A program made the position numbers and the translations under genes. Below are positions 1 to 8,357 of a DNA stretch of 64,000 bases, piece after piece. The notes beneath the pieces were generated by a model. It saw only the letters and a list, made by a program, of their open reading frames with translations, was not told the DNA's origin and ran no database searches. How positions within the stretch are numbered: position 1 is the stretch's first letter; every line of letters starts with the position of its first letter. Location of the stretch: the NCBI GenBank assembly GCA_963784805.1, contig CAWASR010000028.1, forward strand, positions 310,001 through 374,000. The letters are read 5' to 3'. This stretch comes from Roseiarcus sp963784805. Lineage in GTDB: Bacteria; Pseudomonadota; Alphaproteobacteria; Rhizobiales; Beijerinckiaceae.

Positions 1-1
1 T

Positions 2-355
2 TCGGCCACCCTGGCCGGCTATGTCCACGTCGGCGACCATGCGTACCTGGGTATGCATTCCGTCGTCCATCAGCGAATGCGCATAGGGGCCTACACAATG
101 ATTGGCATGAACGCGGTGGTGGTGCGGCACGTGCCGCCGTATGCGACCGTCATCGGCCGTCGCTTCACCAAGATCAATCGGATCGGGCTTGAAATCCGCG
201 GCGTCGATGCGGCGGAAGTGGACACCATCGAGGCCTACTATTCCGGCCGCGCCGACGCGCGTGCCGCGAAGTCCGGCTGGATCGACCGGATTGAAGCCTT
301 TGGAGCCGACTGCGGCTACAAGGACGTGATGCCTCCACGATTCGGCTCTCGTTGA
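2..355 (+). CDS. LpxA-like left-handed beta-helix acyltransferase (5' end outside window)
   Basis: Only the last 117 residues are visible; the reading frame is open at the left edge. They show hexapeptide-repeat turns (GYVHVGDHAYLG, MRIGAYTMIG) and then HVPPYATVIG, which matches the passage from beta-helix to C-terminal helices in LpxA-type UDP-GlcNAc acyltransferases (DVPPYV in E. coli LpxA). The C-terminal helical part is shorter than in true LpxA. The next gene downstream is a sugar aminotransferase, so a role in N- or O-acylating a nucleotide sugar for surface polysaccharide is as likely as lipid A synthesis. Substrate cannot be decided from this fragment. Confidence 0.75.
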   Translation, partial: SATLAGYVHVGDHAYLGMHSVVHQRMRIGAYTMIGMNAVVVRHVPPYATVIGRRFTKINRIGLEIRGVDAAEVDTIEAYYSGRADARAAKSGWIDRIEAFGADCGYKDVMPPRFGSR

Positions 356-414
356 GTGCGGAGGCGGGTCATCGGAATGCTCAAGAAAAGACCTTGCATG
401 GCTGGTATTAGCGA

Positions 415-1533
415 ATGACTCAATCTGTCCCTTTTGTCTCCCTAAGCGCGTCGACGCACGCTTTGAAGGCTGAACTGCTCGCCGCCGCCGAACGCGTGCT
501 CGATCGGGGAATGTTCATTCTCGGCGAAGAGGTCGCCCAATTCGAGCGCGAATTCGCTTCGTTCTGCGGGGCCCAGTGCGCCGCAGGCGTCGGCAACGGC
601 CTTGATGCGCTGACGCTGGCCCTCCGAGCGCTGGGCGTCGCGCCGGGCGACGAGGTCGTCACCCCCTGCCACACGTTCATCGCCACCTGGCTCGCTATTT
701 CCGCCTGCGGCGCCACCCCTGTTCCCGCCGATGTGGACGCGACGACCTACACGCTCGATCCGGAGTCCCTGCGGCGGGTCATCACAGGACGAACGAAGGC
801 GGTGATCGCCGTCCATCTCTATGGGCATCCGGCCGACATGGACGAGATCAATGCGATCGGACGCGACTGCGGCCTCAAAGTCGTCGAAGACGCGGCGCAG
901 GCGCATGGCGCGCTCTACAAGGGGAGGCCGGTCGGCGGGTTGGCCGACGCCGCCGCGTTCAGTTTCTACCCGACCAAGAATCTGGGCGCATTCGGCGACG
1001 GAGGGGCGGTCGCGACGAACGACCCAATGATCGATAGGCGGGTCAAACGACTGCGAAATTACGGATCTGAGCGGAAATACGTTTTCGACGAGCAGGGCGT
1101 GAACTCCCGACTGGACGAATTGCATGCTGCGCTACTTCGGGTGAAGTTGCCGCGCGTCGCAGCAGCTAATGCCGCCCGCAAGCGCATCGCGGCGCGCTAC
1201 CAGTCGGCGTTGGGCGGGTTGCCGCTCGTTCTGCCGACCGTGTCCAATTGGGCCGATCCGGTGTGGCATCTCTATGTCGTCCGCGCGCCGCATCGCGATG
1301 CGTTCATCGCCCATCTGGCGGCGCAAGGCGTTGCGACGCAGATCCATTATCCCGAACTGCCGCATCAACAGGGGGCATACCGCGCGACGAAGCCAGATCG
1401 GGCCGCGGTGCGCGTGAGCGAGGAAGTCGCCCGCGAAGTGGTCAGCTTGCCGTTATGGCCTGAAATGACCGATGCGATGGTCGAACAGGTCATCGCCGCG
1501 GCGAGATCTTATTTTGGGTCCCATGCGAATTGA
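415..1533 (+). CDS. DegT/DnrJ/EryC1/StrS family sugar aminotransferase
   Basis: A 372-residue PLP-dependent enzyme of fold type I that puts an amino group on a keto-sugar nucleotide. The GNGLDAL motif (about residues 60-66) binds the PLP phosphate, D159 in VVEDAAQAHG pairs with the pyridine nitrogen, and K188 in SFYPTKNLGA is the Schiff-base lysine. The FYPTKNLGA and GNGLDAL forms resemble FdtB/QdtB/VioA-type enzymes that make 3- or 4-amino-deoxyhexoses. Start is ATG at 415, with 59 bp to the LpxA-like gene. Its 3' end overlaps the following glycosyltransferase by 11 bp, so the genes are probably one transcript. It is a clear paralogue of the aminotransferase at 13342-14511. Confidence 0.92.
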   Translation: MTQSVPFVSLSASTHALKAELLAAAERVLDRGMFILGEEVAQFEREFASFCGAQCAAGVGNGLDALTLALRALGVAPGDEVVTPCHTFIATWLAISACGATPVPADVDATTYTLDPESLRRVITGRTKAVIAVHLYGHPADMDEINAIGRDCGLKVVEDAAQAHGALYKGRPVGGLADAAAFSFYPTKNLGAFGDGGAVATNDPMIDRRVKRLRNYGSERKYVFDEQGVNSRLDELHAALLRVKLPRVAAANAARKRIAARYQSALGGLPLVLPTVSNWADPVWHLYVVRAPHRDAFIAHLAAQGVATQIHYPELPHQQGAYRATKPDRAAVRVSEEVAREVVSLPLWPEMTDAMVEQVIAAARSYFGSHAN

Positions 1534-3292
1534 CAAAATGAAATTCCGCGCCGCCGACCCCCTGGGGGAGCATCGCAAAACCTCCGCAACGGGCGCCCGT
1601 CGCGGGCTCCGCAAGGTTCAACGCAAAGTCACTCGGCCTTTCCGTCGCGCGTTCGCGTTCCTGCGCAAGAGCCTGCACAAGATTTGGCGAGAGATCGCCC
1701 GGCCGTTCCGGAGAGCGTCGCACAAGTACAGAGGCCGAACGCTGCGCCTGTTGATCGACGGCGGTTGGACGAGCCTGCCGCCGGGGTTGCGTCGCTCGGA
1801 CTTTCTTCGTTTGGGTCTTGCTTCGCATCTCTTCCGGCTGGCCGAACTGGGCGACGCGCAGAAGTACTTCAAGGCCGCCGAACTGCTGAAAGGCTGCAAA
1901 CCCTCGAGCTTTCTCAACGTCGACGAGGACAGACTTCAGGGCGAGCTCGACTGCCTGGCGACGCTCGGCGCACGTGACCTCATTCTCGCAATCGCCGACG
2001 CCTATGGCGCTGTCGCTCCGCGGGATGCGAACCCGCGCCGGCTGCTGCTGCTCGCGGCGGCGTGCGCGGCGATTGGCGCGGAGGATCGCGCCGCCGCCCT
2101 GCTTTCGTCGCTGGAGCCGGGGCTGCACGCGGCGGCTCCGCTCGGCCGTTTCGCTGGAATCCATGCTGTTCGTGAACTTTTCCCGCCGCATTGGAGCCGT
2201 CGCGACGAAGGAGGCCTGGTAACGGTCCTCGATTCCTCAATCATGGGACGACCTTCAAAGAATGGAGTCGCGCTTCCGCTTCCATTTCAGGGTTGCGTCG
2301 CGATCGAACGGGCCCGCGTCTTCGGCGAATTCAACATCATCGACGAACAAGGCCGGCTGGTTATCTATGACCACGCCGGCCATCCCCGGCTTCCTCATGT
2401 CGCAGGCCAATTGTCAGAAGTCAGGGGGACGCCGTTGGCCATGGATCGCGCGGCCGTCTACTACGCCTACTTTCGGCGAGAACGGTTGCCCGCGGCGGTT
2501 CACATCGCGGGGCGTTGCGCCGTAAACTACTTCCACTGGATGATCGAGTATCTGCCGAGGCTGCTGACGGCCATTGAAGCCGGGGTCGACCAGGATGCGA
2601 AGCTGCTCATCCCTGCGAATATGGCGCACTCGATGCGTCGGGCCCTGGACATCGTCAACGCCGGCCGCTTCCCGGTCCACGAGTTCGCTTCCGGCGCCCT
2701 GCTCGAGGCCGACAAGCTGTTCGTTCCGTCGATGCACTCATGCATTGTCGACGGTCGGGCGTTGCCCCTTTCGCGCATCAGCGCGCTTTCGCCGCGTCAT
2801 TTGCGTTTTGTTCGCGAGCGAATCCTGCGCCACGTCCGGGACAATGACGGCGGCTCGCCGTTGCCGCGAAAAGTGTTTCTCACCCGCGGCCGGCGGGTTC
2901 GCAGCCTCGATACCGAGGACCAGATCCGCTTGGCCCTGGCCGCCGAGGGATTTGTCGCGGTGGATCCGGCGAAGCTCCGATTCGAGGATCAGGTGCGGTT
3001 GTTCCGCGACGCGGAGGCGATTGTCGCGGCCAGCGGCGCCGCCCTGACAAACCTCCTGTTTTGTGAGAACAATCCGGACGTGCTGGCGCTGATCGGCGCG
3101 CACATCGCAGATTTCAGTCTCTACTCCAATCTGCTGCAGATCGCCTGCGGCGGGCGCTTCTCGCACGTCCCTGGGCGCCCGCTGGTCGCGCCTGCCTCGA
3201 TCTTGAACGAGGATCATTATATCCACGTTGATTACACTGTTGAGGTTTCCGACGTGATGGAGACGCTCCACCGCCTTCAGGGCGGGAACTGA
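1523..3292 (+). CDS. Glycosyltransferase family 61 (DUF563) protein
   Basis: About 589 residues. ATG at 1523 is chosen because it overlaps the end of the aminotransferase by 11 bp; an upstream in-frame ATG at 1472 would give a 62-bp overlap. The first 65 residues are very rich in Arg and Lys. The middle part is alpha-helical with a TPR-like look. The C-terminal half carries GT61 landmarks: NYFHWMIEYLPRL (about residue 335), a VFLTRGRRVRSL segment, and the nucleotide-binding-type AASGAALTNLLF (about residue 502). GT61 enzymes are inverting transferases of extracellular polysaccharide and glycan synthesis. No membrane segment is evident. The long N-terminal extension is unusual against the shorter GT61 copy at 6839. 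Donor and acceptor are unknown. Confidence 0.85.
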   Translation: MRIDKMKFRAADPLGEHRKTSATGARRGLRKVQRKVTRPFRRAFAFLRKSLHKIWREIARPFRRASHKYRGRTLRLLIDGGWTSLPPGLRRSDFLRLGLASHLFRLAELGDAQKYFKAAELLKGCKPSSFLNVDEDRLQGELDCLATLGARDLILAIADAYGAVAPRDANPRRLLLLAAACAAIGAEDRAAALLSSLEPGLHAAAPLGRFAGIHAVRELFPPHWSRRDEGGLVTVLDSSIMGRPSKNGVALPLPFQGCVAIERARVFGEFNIIDEQGRLVIYDHAGHPRLPHVAGQLSEVRGTPLAMDRAAVYYAYFRRERLPAAVHIAGRCAVNYFHWMIEYLPRLLTAIEAGVDQDAKLLIPANMAHSMRRALDIVNAGRFPVHEFASGALLEADKLFVPSMHSCIVDGRALPLSRISALSPRHLRFVRERILRHVRDNDGGSPLPRKVFLTRGRRVRSLDTEDQIRLALAAEGFVAVDPAKLRFEDQVRLFRDAEAIVAASGAALTNLLFCENNPDVLALIGAHIADFSLYSNLLQIACGGRFSHVPGRPLVAPASILNEDHYIHVDYTVEVSDVMETLHRLQGGN

Positions 3293-3379
3293 ACGCGACC
3301 GGTCGCGCTCTCAAACTCATTGGACGGCGGCGCGGCTACGCGAGTTCAAGTAGGCAACCGGCCGCGGATCGAAATTTCC

Positions 3380-3634
3380 TACCGACAGCTTCTGATGGCG
3401 CAGGCGCCCGTCCGAGAACGCCCAATGCGACGCCAGTAAAAGGCGGAGAACCGGAAGCTGCCGGTACGGATTTCCTCGAAAATGATGCCGGCGATGAGAA
3501 AGCCCGATATGAAAAAAGACATCGACGCCCCAGAAGCCGCCCGGCGCAAGGCCTGGGAACGCGTGGAAAACGACCACCGAAGAAATTGCGATCGCTCGCA
3601 CGCCGTCGATATCGGGGCGATACGCTAGAGCCAA
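3380..3634 (-). pseudogene. N-terminal remnant of an acyltransferase-3 (OafA/YrhL) protein
   Basis: Reading leftward from a TTG at 3634, the translation begins YRPDIDGVRAIAISSVVVFHAF and reaches GVDVFF, the signature start of membrane acyltransferases that O-acetylate surface sugars. Immediately after VFF the frame breaks: the expected ISGFLIAGIIFEEI continues in another frame near 3505. Homology fades after about YWRRI, so the large transmembrane remainder is missing. The 5' edge touches the IS630 remnant, whose terminal sequence includes the same GGCTCTAGCG bases. This looks like a polysaccharide O-acetylase destroyed by IS activity. Confidence 0.7.
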
Positions 3635-3925
3635 TTCCGTTTGGGTGAACTCATATCCGGCGTTGCGGAAATAGTTGAGGCATTGGCCGGGAGGGAAGTC
3701 GGCGACGGCGAGACCGATGGCGTTTCAGAGGGTCTCGACGGTTCGCTTGGCCGCCCGGCGGAGGAGGTTCTTGAGCTTGGCGAAGACCTGTTCGATCGGG
3801 TCCATGTCGGGGCTATAGGGAGGCAGGAATCGCCTTTAGCGGCCGACCGACGAGCGGCCGACGTTGATCCCGAGCGCGGTCAGTTCGTTCCTCAAGTCTG
3901 AGATCGTCAGATCGGGGCGCGCCGA
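3635..3925 (-). pseudogene. IS630-family transposase remnant, internally deleted
   Basis: On the minus strand the first part reads DLTISDLRNELTALGINVGRSSVGR, the helix-turn-helix end of IS630 transposases. It then runs directly into FLPPYSPDMDPIEQVFAKLK, which holds the last acidic residue of the DDE triad, and on to CLNYFRNAGYEFTQTELA at the normal C-terminus. The catalytic core between is deleted, a stop codon sits at the junction, and a Trp codon is TGA in the segment ETL-stop-NAIG. It cannot be functional. It abuts the acyltransferase remnant at 3634. Confidence 0.8.
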
Positions 3926-3974
3926 AACAGGCGAACGCACCGTCTGTTCATGCTCGATCAAAACCGGGTTCTTG

Positions 3975-4080
3975 TAGCCGCCGAATTTGCGCGAAGCGGC
4001 TGCGCAACGAATTGCAGCGGCTGCATGGCGTGCGGCTTTCCGCGGCGATCATTCACAAAGTGCTCATGTGTAGAAGTTTG
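3975..4080 (+). pseudogene. Transposase helix-turn-helix fragment
   Basis: A short plus-strand stretch reads LRKRLRNELQRLHGVRLSAA and IIHKVL. This matches the HTH segment found near the N-terminus of IS481/IS3-like integrase-type transposases. Nothing recognisable flanks it in the same frame. It is one more fragment of the IS cluster between the two GT61 genes. Confidence 0.45.
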
Positions 4081-4239
4081 TATTTGATCTGACGGATGGC
4101 ATGGGCTGGCCGTTTTTGGTCATTGGGCGGCGGGTTGATCGCCGTCTGTGACCTGGAAGGATTTTTCTTTGGCGATGGGCAGGGTGTCAAGGAAGGTCTG
4201 GAGCGGGGTCTTTCCGAAGCACCATTTTCCCTGATGAGG
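4081..4239 (-). pseudogene. IS481-type transposase C-terminal fragment
   Basis: Minus-strand translation gives GKWCFGKTPLQTFLDTLPIAKEK, the usual end of IS481-type integrase-core transposases (consensus QGRWCxGKTPMQTFLD). It then continues to DQPPPNDQKR and IRQIKYKL before running out. The fragment is fused at 4239/4240 to the 5' part of an IS256 transposase that reads in the same direction. Confidence 0.7.
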
Positions 4240-4509
4240 CCCGTCCAAGCGCATCGCTGACTTCTCCCTCGAGCGCCTCCTCGACGATCAAACGCAGCGC
4301 CAGCCGCACAAGGTCGCCTCGCCCGGCCGCCGTCCCCGGTTCTCCGTTCATCAGGGCGCGAAGCTCCTCGCGCGTACGCTCCGGGGCGGATAATCTCTCC
4401 ATCGGGATGCTCCCTGCGGGCCTAACGGCCCCAACCGAAAGCCCGCTTCCTGTTGCGATTCAGGCAGGGTGCATCCCAACCAATTTCCCAGCAATCCTAC
4501 GCCTTCACC
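4240..4509 (-). mobile_element. IS256-family element, left-end fragment
   Basis: This segment is an inverted copy of 17311-17580. It includes the IS left end (GGTGAAGGCGTAGG at 4509 reading leftward), the leader, and the first codons of the transposase (start 4402: MERLSAPERTREELRALMNG, up to VSDALGR). Homology stops abruptly at 4240, where an IS481 fragment is joined, so at least four fifths of the element is missing. The copies differ by a few substitutions, for example GEPGT against GELGT. Confidence 0.85.
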
Positions 4510-5159
4510 AGACAATCTACGCCTTCATCTATCGGACGGCACAAAAGGCCGAGGCCTTGTGGCGCTATCTGACGCGTCGCCACAAACGCCGTCGCCCACG
4601 TCGCGCCAGACCCTCGCGCGACGCCATCAAGGATCGTGCTTCGATCCATGGTCGTCCGAAGACCATCGAAAGCCGCGGCGAGGCCGGCCATTGGGAGGGC
4701 GACCTCATCATCTGCAAGCGCACGCGGCCCGTGCTCGTCTTGCACGAGCGTAAGTCACGGGTGACGCTCGCCGCGCGGCTCACAGGCAAAACCGCCGCTG
4801 AAACCATCTCCGCGATGCTCGCGGTGTTCGGCCGCATCGATCCTCATCTGCGAAGATCCATCACTTTCGACAACGACACCGCCTTCGCCCAGCACGGCCC
4901 GCTCAGGACCATGCGCGACATGACGACATGGTTCTGCGACGCTTATGCCTTATGGCAAAAAGGCGGCGTCGAAAACGCCAATGGACGCTTGCGCCGATGG
5001 CTGCCGCGCCACCTCGATATCGACCGCACATCCGACCAGGACATCCAGGAGATCGTTCTCACGACCAACCTCACGCCCCGCAAATGCCTCGGGTTCAAGA
5101 CGCCATTCCAAGCCTTGCTCGCCGAGCTTGGAAAGGATGTTCAAATCCGCCTCTCTTGA
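4407..5159 (+). pseudogene. IS30-family transposase, 5'-truncated, fused to an IS256 end
   Basis: The 250-codon frame opens inside the IS256 end (about 34 residues of no known protein). At base 4510 it enters the IS30 transposase at QTIYAFIYRTAQKAEALWRY. From there it is intact to the C-terminus (GKDVQIRLS) and keeps the DDE residues: D in GHWEGDLIICK, D in SITFDNDTAF and E in KGGVENANGR. It lacks the N-terminal HTH DNA-binding domain that the other copy (16591) retains. The right inverted repeat of the IS is at 5164-5182. A catalytic-domain-only product could be made, but transposition is unlikely without the DNA-binding part. Confidence 0.85.
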
Positions 5160-5182
5160 CCCCGTTGCGCTTCGCTCCAGAA

Positions 5183-5279
5183 TCCAGGCTGCCGACTGCC
5201 AAAGCTATTTCAGGGCCTGCGGGTATGACCCCGCCGAACTCCCAGCCCTCGACACAACCTGAACGGATTCCGCTCTAGC
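5183..5279 (+). pseudogene. IS630-family transposase C-terminal fragment with IS end
   Basis: Beginning right after the IS30 right end, the plus strand reads AADCQSYFRACGYDPAELPAL followed by a stop. This is the typical IS630 tail (CxxYFxxAGY). The last bases, CGGATTCCGCTCTAGC, resemble the terminal repeat of the IS630 remnant at 3635 (CGGAATTGGCTCTAGC). The IS30 therefore sits inside, or replaced, most of an IS630. Confidence 0.6.
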
Positions 5280-5293
5280 ACGAGGTTAGCCAC

Positions 5294-5470
5294 ATGGTCA
5301 TGGATCGCATTGAGGTGATTACGTCGGTCGAGCGTCGCCGTCGCTGGAGCGAGGCGGAGAAGGCCCGGCTTGTCGCGGCGATGAACGAACCGGGCGCCGT
5401 TGTGACCGAGATCGCGCGTAGCGCAGGCGTCGTGGCAAGCCTTCTGTATCGCTGGCGGCGGCAGTCCGCA
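5294..5470 (+). pseudogene. IS66-family TnpA (orfA) N-terminal fragment
   Basis: The translation MDRIEVITSVERRRRWSEAEKARLVAAM continues to SAGVVASLLYRWRRQ. This is the HTH domain of IS66-type accessory protein TnpA. Homology is lost at about 5470, where the sequence passes into an oppositely oriented IS630 fragment. The open frame runs to 5689 without further similarity. Confidence 0.7.
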
Positions 5471-5474
5471 CCCG

Positions 5475-5585
5475 CCAAACCAGCTTCTGGGGCGCATTGC
5501 GGCCCGCCACCCAACCTTCAAGCTGCGCCCGAGCCGTGGGAGACAGCCAAACGCACGATTCATCTTCCATCCCCCAGACTGGCAT
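5475..5585 (-). pseudogene. IS630-family transposase N-terminal fragment
   Basis: Minus-strand translation from 5585 reads ESCVWLSPTARAQLEGWVAG, then RNAPQKLVWRVR. This matches the N-terminus of IS630 transposases (LSxxERAxLExWV...). It is cut off after about 37 residues by the IS66 fragment. Confidence 0.5.
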
Positions 5586-5656
5586 ATTCGCGATACCTGG
5601 GGAATCCTTCCGTTATTGCCGGGACACTAGTTTGGGTTTTCCGGGAAGTTTTCCAT

Positions 5657-6753
5657 GGCTCTTATAGCGTTATCTATTGGTTTGATTAGAATGGTTTCGG
5701 GTCGAGGGATGATTCGATGCGGGCTCAGGACTTTTCGGCTTGGCTTTCGGCAATTGCGGGCATGAGCGCGGAGCAGCGGCGGGAGGCCTTGCAGGCGCTG
5801 ACGAAGGCGGACGAGAAGGTTGCCGCTTCGGGAGAAGGAGCTTCGGCTGGCGAAGGCGGCAAGCGCGGCCGGCGCGAGGACGCGCTTGGAGCGATGAGCG
5901 TTGAGCGGGTGGAAAGTCAGGGCTGCCCCCATTGCGCCGGCCGCGAGATCAGTGGCTGGGGCCGCTCGGACGGGCTGTTGCGGTTCCGCTGCAAGAGTTG
6001 CGGGCGCACGTTCAACGCGCTGACCAAAACGCCGATGGCGCATCTGCGCAAGAAGGAGCGTTGGCTCGATCACGCCCAGGCGATGATCGAGGGCAAGAGC
6101 CTGGCCAAGACCGCTGAACTGTGCGGCGTCCATCCGACCACCGCCTTCCGCTGGCGGCATCGGTTTCTCCGCGCGCCCGCCGACGACAAGCCTCGAACGT
6201 TGAGCGGAATCGTCGAGGCGGATGAGACCTTTATCCTCGAGTCCTTCAAGGGCCGCTGGTCCAATCTGTCGCGAAAGGCGCGCAAGCGGGGCGGAACGGC
6301 CCGTCATCCGGGTTCCTATCAGGACAATATTCCCGTTCTCGTCGCCCGCGACCGGAAGGGCGCGACCTTCGACGCCGTTCTGCCGCAGGACGACGGCGCC
6401 TCGATCGCCGCCGTGCTGACGGGCGTCGTTACGCCCGGAAATCATCTCGTCGGGGATGGCGGCAAGCCATTGGCCGCCTTCGCGCGCAAGGCCAAAATTC
6501 CCTTTCACGCCGTGCCTTCGCCGGGAAAGCCGACCGCCGAGGCGCCTCACCTGCACATCAATAACGTCAACGCCTACCACAGCCGCCTCAAGCAATGGCT
6601 CAACCGCTTCAACGGCGTCGCCACCAAAAACCTGCCAAGCTATCTCGGCTGGCGACGCGCCCTCGAAGCCTGGGGCCAACACCTCGATCCGCCAAAATGG
6701 ATCCGCGGCGCTATCGGCAACGGGCCATACCAACAGATAACGCTATAAGAGCA
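5657..6753 (+). mobile_element. Complete IS1595-family insertion sequence with 8-bp target duplication
   Basis: The element is 1097 bp. Its left end GGCTCTTATAGCGTTATCT (5657-) and right end, read inward as TGCTCTTATAGCGTTATCT (ending 6753), are inverted repeats of about 25 bp with two mismatches. Both sides are flanked by the direct repeat TTTTCCAT (5649-5656 and 6754-6761), the 8-bp duplication expected for IS1595. The single gene inside is open and ends within the right repeat. This is the only complete-looking IS in the window, and probably the most recent insertion. Confidence 0.9.
5717..6748 (+). CDS. IS1595-family transposase
   Basis: A 343-residue DDE-type transposase. Two CxxC pairs (CPHC at the start of the zinc-ribbon and CKSCGRTFNALT at its end) form the N-terminal zinc ribbon that follows a short helical segment. 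The catalytic core begins at GIVEADETFILESFKG, with the first Asp and Glu, and contains DGGKPLAAF. HINNVNAYHSRLKQWLNRFNGV near the end is the conserved IS1595/ISXO2 C-terminal motif carrying the final catalytic Asn/His-type residue. The stop codon at 6746-6748 lies inside the right inverted repeat. Full length for the family, with no frameshift. Confidence 0.92.
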   Translation: MRAQDFSAWLSAIAGMSAEQRREALQALTKADEKVAASGEGASAGEGGKRGRREDALGAMSVERVESQGCPHCAGREISGWGRSDGLLRFRCKSCGRTFNALTKTPMAHLRKKERWLDHAQAMIEGKSLAKTAELCGVHPTTAFRWRHRFLRAPADDKPRTLSGIVEADETFILESFKGRWSNLSRKARKRGGTARHPGSYQDNIPVLVARDRKGATFDAVLPQDDGASIAAVLTGVVTPGNHLVGDGGKPLAAFARKAKIPFHAVPSPGKPTAEAPHLHINNVNAYHSRLKQWLNRFNGVATKNLPSYLGWRRALEAWGQHLDPPKWIRGAIGNGPYQQITL

Positions 6754-6838
6754 TTTTCCATCGTCATATCACGGCTTGCCGGCCAAGGGGCATTCAGGGT
6801 AGGAAATAGTCCAAAGCTGAGCCCGGAGGAGGCGATTT

Positions 6839-8185
6839 TTGTCGACAGACAAGCTGCACGAATTCGCGTCACAACTCAGTCGCCCAACCGGAAGGGCAAA
6901 GGCCAAGTTTAAGCGGCTAATCGTCAAATTCAACGCATTGCGCAGACATCCTTTCAAAGTAGAGAAACGCAGTGAATATTTTATTGGTCGTACCGAAAAT
7001 AACTCTGAGCCCAGGTTTGAGGGCACCTATCCGGTCAGTTCGGTTCGCAGCGCGACTGATATGCCGGGGAACGCGATGTTATACCGCGAAAGCGGAGAAT
7101 GGGTCGGCCACCGAGAAATTGAGCTTTACAACGAGTGTTTGGATCCGCCGCAAGGCCCCGTTAAGGCCTTGGATCGCTATGTCGCTTCGCTCAGGAATGT
7201 CATAGTGATCGGTGGAACGCGATTTGTGATCACCGTTGACGGCCGACTTCTTCACGACGAGGAAGCTGCGCATTCGGGCGACGACGTATCGATCAAATAC
7301 GCTCAAGCATCCCGCGTGCCTGGAAAATTGATTCGGATCGACGTTAAGCCAAGATCTGACAAATCCTTTGTCGTTGGCGTCCACCTGATGGCGGAAAGCG
7401 ACATAAATTATTTCCACTTCATTGTCGAAATACTCCCACGCCTCAAATTATTGGATTTCCTTGAAGATTATAAAACCTTTCCATTACTCATAACGAAAGG
7501 TCTTCACGAAAATCTATTGACATTGCTTTCGGTTGTGAATGACGGAGGCCGAGAGATCATCGAACTGGAACCGGACGTTCCGTATCATGTCAATCATCTG
7601 ATTTATCCATCCGATACTGCCAGCATTCTGAACATTTATGGCAGACTGGCGACGAAAGTGGAAGGTACGCTCTCGATTGTCGGGTTGCGTCGGGTGCGGG
7701 AGGTAGTGCTTGCGAAGGCCGACAAGCCTTTGCTCGGGCGTCGGCGCCGCCAGTTGTACATTCGCCGCGGCAAAAAGACGCGCGCGCTTGTGAACGAGGC
7801 CGCAATAGAGGAAATGCTGATCGATCAAGGATTCGAGACGGTCGCAATCGATGATCTCTCCTTCTGGGTTCAAGTGAAATTGTTCGCCGCGTCCGACATC
7901 ATCGTGATGCCGACCGGCGCGGCAGTAACGAATGTAATTTGGTGTATGCCTGGAACACGAGTTCTGATCTTGACTTCTGATCACCCGGCTATGCAGCATA
8001 ACATCTGGCAATTGCTGAGCGAAGTATCGGAGGCCGAGGTCACTTTCATGCGCGGGCCTCGGGCGAACAAGGTTGTCGGTTTGTACGGCGTGCATGATGA
8101 TTTTGAGATCGATGTGAACGCGCTACGCTCGGCGGTGGGGAGCCCCAAGGCAATGTCCGCCGAGACGGGATTTAGGGTGGCGTAG
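6839..8185 (+). CDS. Glycosyltransferase family 61 (DUF563) protein
   Basis: A 448-residue protein starting at TTG 6839, supported by a strong ribosome-binding site GGAGGAGG at 6825-6832. GT61 signatures are NYFHFIVEILPRL (about residue 190) and PTGAAVTNVIWCMPGTRVLIL (about residue 358); LYIRRGKKTRALVNEAAIEE lies between. It is likely an inverting glycosyltransferase of the surface-glycan pathway. It is shorter than the GT61 at 1523 and lacks that protein's long basic N-terminus. The IS1595 element ends 86 bp upstream, so its native promoter may have been displaced. Confidence 0.87.
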   Translation: MSTDKLHEFASQLSRPTGRAKAKFKRLIVKFNALRRHPFKVEKRSEYFIGRTENNSEPRFEGTYPVSSVRSATDMPGNAMLYRESGEWVGHREIELYNECLDPPQGPVKALDRYVASLRNVIVIGGTRFVITVDGRLLHDEEAAHSGDDVSIKYAQASRVPGKLIRIDVKPRSDKSFVVGVHLMAESDINYFHFIVEILPRLKLLDFLEDYKTFPLLITKGLHENLLTLLSVVNDGGREIIELEPDVPYHVNHLIYPSDTASILNIYGRLATKVEGTLSIVGLRRVREVVLAKADKPLLGRRRRQLYIRRGKKTRALVNEAAIEEMLIDQGFETVAIDDLSFWVQVKLFAASDIIVMPTGAAVTNVIWCMPGTRVLILTSDHPAMQHNIWQLLSEVSEAEVTFMRGPRANKVVGLYGVHDDFEIDVNALRSAVGSPKAMSAETGFRVA

Positions 8186-8357
8186 CTCCCTCGCGCGTTT
8201 CTCAACTCCGCAGCGTCGGCACCAGACAAAGTCTCGGGTTGCGTTCGGTCGCACTCGGTGCTAGCGCTGGCTTTGAAATCCAATGCCCGCCGACTGTAGC
8301 GGCCGAAATTAGACGATACAAGACCTTTCGAAAGACTGCTGGAGCGGAGCAGCATTG

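Noticed and set aside
2..355. Housekeeping lpxA of the lipid A pathway
   Set aside because: The context is a sugar aminotransferase and GT61 genes, not lpxD-fabZ-lpxA-lpxB, and the C-terminal domain is short; the gene symbol was withheld.
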